In this document: positions 5,815 to 7,257 of the stretch, in pieces
Layout: the number at the start of each line of letters is the position of its first letter
Numbering within the stretch: position 1 is the stretch's first letter
Assembly: GCA_050260215.1 (NCBI GenBank)
Contig: JBLNBU010000004.1
Coordinates: forward strand, 1-7,257
Reading direction: 5' to 3'
Length of the DNA: 7,257 nt
Source: JBLNBU01 sp050260215
GTDB lineage: Bacteria; Pseudomonadota; Alphaproteobacteria; Rhodospirillales; Magnetospirillaceae
The notes under the pieces: generated by a model
What the model was told of the DNA's origin: nothing
The model's database searches: none
The model's input: only the letters and a program-made list of their open reading frames with translations
Translations under genes and position numbers: made by a program

Positions 5815-6945
5815 ATGCTGGAATTCTTCCGTGCGCTGCCGCGCGCCCTGCCGGGGCTCGCGCTGATCATCGTCACCATGGTGGTTATCCGCAACTGGAT
5901 CGAGCCGTGGATGACCGATGCGGTGATCTTCGGCCAGAAGGGATGGCTGATCAAGGTCACCCACCTCAACTACATCCTGCTCGGCATCATCATGGGCATG
6001 CTGTACCGCAACGTGCTGTTCGGCGGCCGCATGCCCGAGGTGCTGCAGGACGGCTTCAAGCTGTCGCGCCTGATGATCAAGACGGGCATCATCCTGCTGG
6101 GCTCGCTTTATACCGTGCAGGCCATCGTCCAACTGGGCTCGATGGCGGTGTTCCTGATCGGCGGCTTCGTGGTGCTGTCGATCGTCATGGTGCTGTGGCT
6201 GGGCAAGCTGTTCGGGCTTGAACGCTCGATGGTCGGCGTGCTGGCCAACGCGCTGTCCATCTGCGGCGTGTCGGCCTCGGTGGCCACCGCCCCGGCGGTC
6301 GAGGCCAAGGCCAGCCAGGTCGCCTATGCCATCGCCACCATCCTGGGCTTCGGCATCCTGACCATGTTCATCAGCCCGTTCATCGGCCACGCGCTGGGGC
6401 TGACCGACCTGCAGTACGGCGCCTGGATCGGCACCGGCATCCTCAACTCCGGCCAGGTGCTGGCCGCCGCGCTGGCCTTCAATCCCAAGGTCGCGCCCGG
6501 CACCGCGGTGTCCATCGCCGAGATCTGGAACATCATGCGGGTGATCTCGATCCCGTTCGCGGTGTTTGCGGTCACCGTCTGGTACTGGGCCGGCCACGAG
6601 CAGGACCAGGGGAACCGCAAGACGCTGACCCAGCTCTTGGTCGAGAAGTTCCCGCTGTTCGTGCTGGGCTTCCTCGGCATGGTGGTGCTGACCAGCCTGG
6701 ATGCCTTCGGCGCGCCGGGCATCAAGGGCGGCCCGCCGGCCAGCGAGACCATCAAGATGCTGCGCCTGTGGATGACCTGGATCTTCGGCTTCGGCCTGGT
6801 CGGCCTGGGCGGCTACATCGACATCAAGGAACTGCGCCAGGCCGGCGGCGCGCCGCTCAAGCTCGGGCTGATCGTCGGCGTGGTCAAGTACGTGCTGGCG
6901 CTGATCGTCGTGCTGCTGATCCGCGACTATCTGGTCGAAATCTGA
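5815..6945 (+). CDS. YeiH/UPF0324 family membrane protein (putative sulfate exporter family)
   Basis: Inner-membrane protein of 376 residues, the usual length for this family (Pfam Cons_hypoth698). About ten hydrophobic segments are visible at roughly 10-27, 51-70, 88-104, 107-129, 139-160, 168-192, 203-222, 243-259, 279-295, 317-335 and 348-369, some perhaps re-entrant. Family-like features are NYILLGIIMGMLYRN (52-66), KTGIILLG (89-96), the small-residue-rich SICGVSASVATAPAVEAK (148-165) and GTGILNSGQVLAAA (206-219). The 'sulfate exporter' name comes from family annotation; the true substrate is not shown here. The start ATG at 5815 has GGGAGGA (5799-5805) 9 bases upstream. The frame continues upstream of the ATG, but only as Arg/Pro-rich sequence unlike a protein. 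It is the first gene of an operon with a 56-residue membrane protein and a universal stress protein. Confidence 0.93.
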   Translation: MLEFFRALPRALPGLALIIVTMVVIRNWIEPWMTDAVIFGQKGWLIKVTHLNYILLGIIMGMLYRNVLFGGRMPEVLQDGFKLSRLMIKTGIILLGSLYTVQAIVQLGSMAVFLIGGFVVLSIVMVLWLGKLFGLERSMVGVLANALSICGVSASVATAPAVEAKASQVAYAIATILGFGILTMFISPFIGHALGLTDLQYGAWIGTGILNSGQVLAAALAFNPKVAPGTAVSIAEIWNIMRVISIPFAVFAVTVWYWAGHEQDQGNRKTLTQLLVEKFPLFVLGFLGMVVLTSLDAFGAPGIKGGPPASETIKMLRLWMTWIFGFGLVGLGGYIDIKELRQAGGAPLKLGLIVGVVKYVLALIVVLLIRDYLVEI

Positions 6946-6963
6946 ACAAGGGGGGACACGATC

Positions 6964-7134
6964 ATGACCGAACAGAAACCCGCTGACGCCCAGTCGCAGG
7001 CCGGCAGCGAAACCCTGGGGGCCGCCGGCGCCAAGAGCCGGATGACCCTGTTCAAGGACGACCGCCAGGAGGACCTGGGGGCCATCGTGGTCTCCATCCT
7101 GGTGGTGGCCGTCGCGGTGGTGGCGACGCTCTAG
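6964..7134 (+). CDS. 56-residue single-span membrane protein between transporter and Usp genes
   Basis: I do not recognise a family. The start ATG at 6964 has a strong ribosome site, AAGGGGGGA (6948-6956), 7 bases upstream, and lies 18 bases after the transporter stop. The first 37 residues are polar and look partly disordered (MTEQKPADAQSQAGSE), followed by a charged patch MTLFKDDRQED (27-37). The last 19 residues (LGAIVVSILVVAVAVVATL, 38-56) form one membrane helix reaching the C terminus, so the protein looks tail-anchored with its N terminus in the cytoplasm. Its stop codon directly abuts the Usp start. The likeliest role is a small accessory or regulatory subunit of the transporter or a membrane dock for the Usp protein; this is an inference from context and topology. 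Confidence 0.85.
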   Translation: MTEQKPADAQSQAGSETLGAAGAKSRMTLFKDDRQEDLGAIVVSILVVAVAVVATL

Positions 7135-7257
7135 ATGGAGCTTCGCCACATCGTGGCGGCGGTGGACGGCGCCGAATGTTCCGGCGCCGTCCTCGCCCTG
7201 GCCGTCGACCTGGCCCGCCGGCACGGCGCCCGGCTGACCGGGCTGTTCATCGTCGAC
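7135..7257 (+). CDS. Universal stress protein (UspA family), N-terminal 41 residues, runs off the window
   Basis: The visible start MELRHIVAAVDGAECSGAVL shows the first UspA strand with the conserved Asp (VAAVDG). A helix follows (ALAVDLARRHGARL), then the second strand (LTGLFIVD), all in the family order. Usp proteins are cytoplasmic; one subgroup binds ATP through a Gly-rich motif near the C terminus, which lies outside this window, so ATP binding cannot be judged. The ATG at 7135 follows the TAG of the 56-residue gene with no base between (TAGATG), so its translation is probably coupled to that gene. Co-transcription with a transporter suggests regulation of transport, as known for TeaD with the ectoine transporter TeaABC. 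Confidence 0.87.
   Translation, partial: MELRHIVAAVDGAECSGAVLALAVDLARRHGARLTGLFIVD

Noticed and set aside
5545..7224. 559-codon minus-strand open frame antisense to the transporter operon
   Set aside because: Gln/His/Asp-rich composition of a shadow frame; the plus strand holds a recognisable membrane protein, a small gene with a strong ribosome site and a Usp.

Overview
The window is a GC-rich piece of bacterial chromosome. Strong third-position GC in the real genes, the DnaK sequence, a palindromic intergenic repeat of a type widespread in alphaproteobacteria, and CTTG-N17-CYTATNT-like promoters all point to an alphaproteobacterium. A Rhodospirillales member such as Magnetospirillum or a relative is my best guess, but that is an inference. 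I see no mobile element, CRISPR array, tRNA or rRNA.

Layout. (1) The minus strand from 1171 leaves the window at base 1 with the start of dnaK: the whole nucleotide-binding domain up to the interdomain linker. A heat-shock-type promoter lies about 120 bases upstream of its start. (2) A compact minus-strand operon at 3649-1344 reads cbiD, cobK, then an unrecognised 158-residue gene. It has a 4-base overlap at the first junction and a 3-base gap at the second. (3) Divergent from it, 3776-4549 on the plus strand is cobA. CobA makes precorrin-2, and CbiD and CobK act later in corrin-ring synthesis, so this is a partial cobalamin locus with the other steps encoded elsewhere. (4) An 89-residue His/Cys-containing protein (4633-4902, plus) is preceded by a Fur-box-like palindrome. 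(5) Between this gene and a convergent gamma-glutamylcyclotransferase-like gene (5492-4992, minus) lies a 62-base cloverleaf-like palindromic repeat followed by another hairpin. (6) A plus-strand operon begins at 5815: a YeiH/UPF0324 'putative sulfate exporter' membrane protein, a 56-residue single-span membrane protein, and a universal stress protein that runs off the window end.

How the genes work together. The cob genes form one pathway. The last three genes look like a transporter, a small membrane partner and an ATP-sensing Usp regulator, and this is the most plausible under-described module here. The 5493-5814 gap has no gene. It holds candidate divergent promoters and a structured leader in front of the transporter gene. 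All promoter and operator calls come from reading motifs by eye and are weaker than the gene calls.
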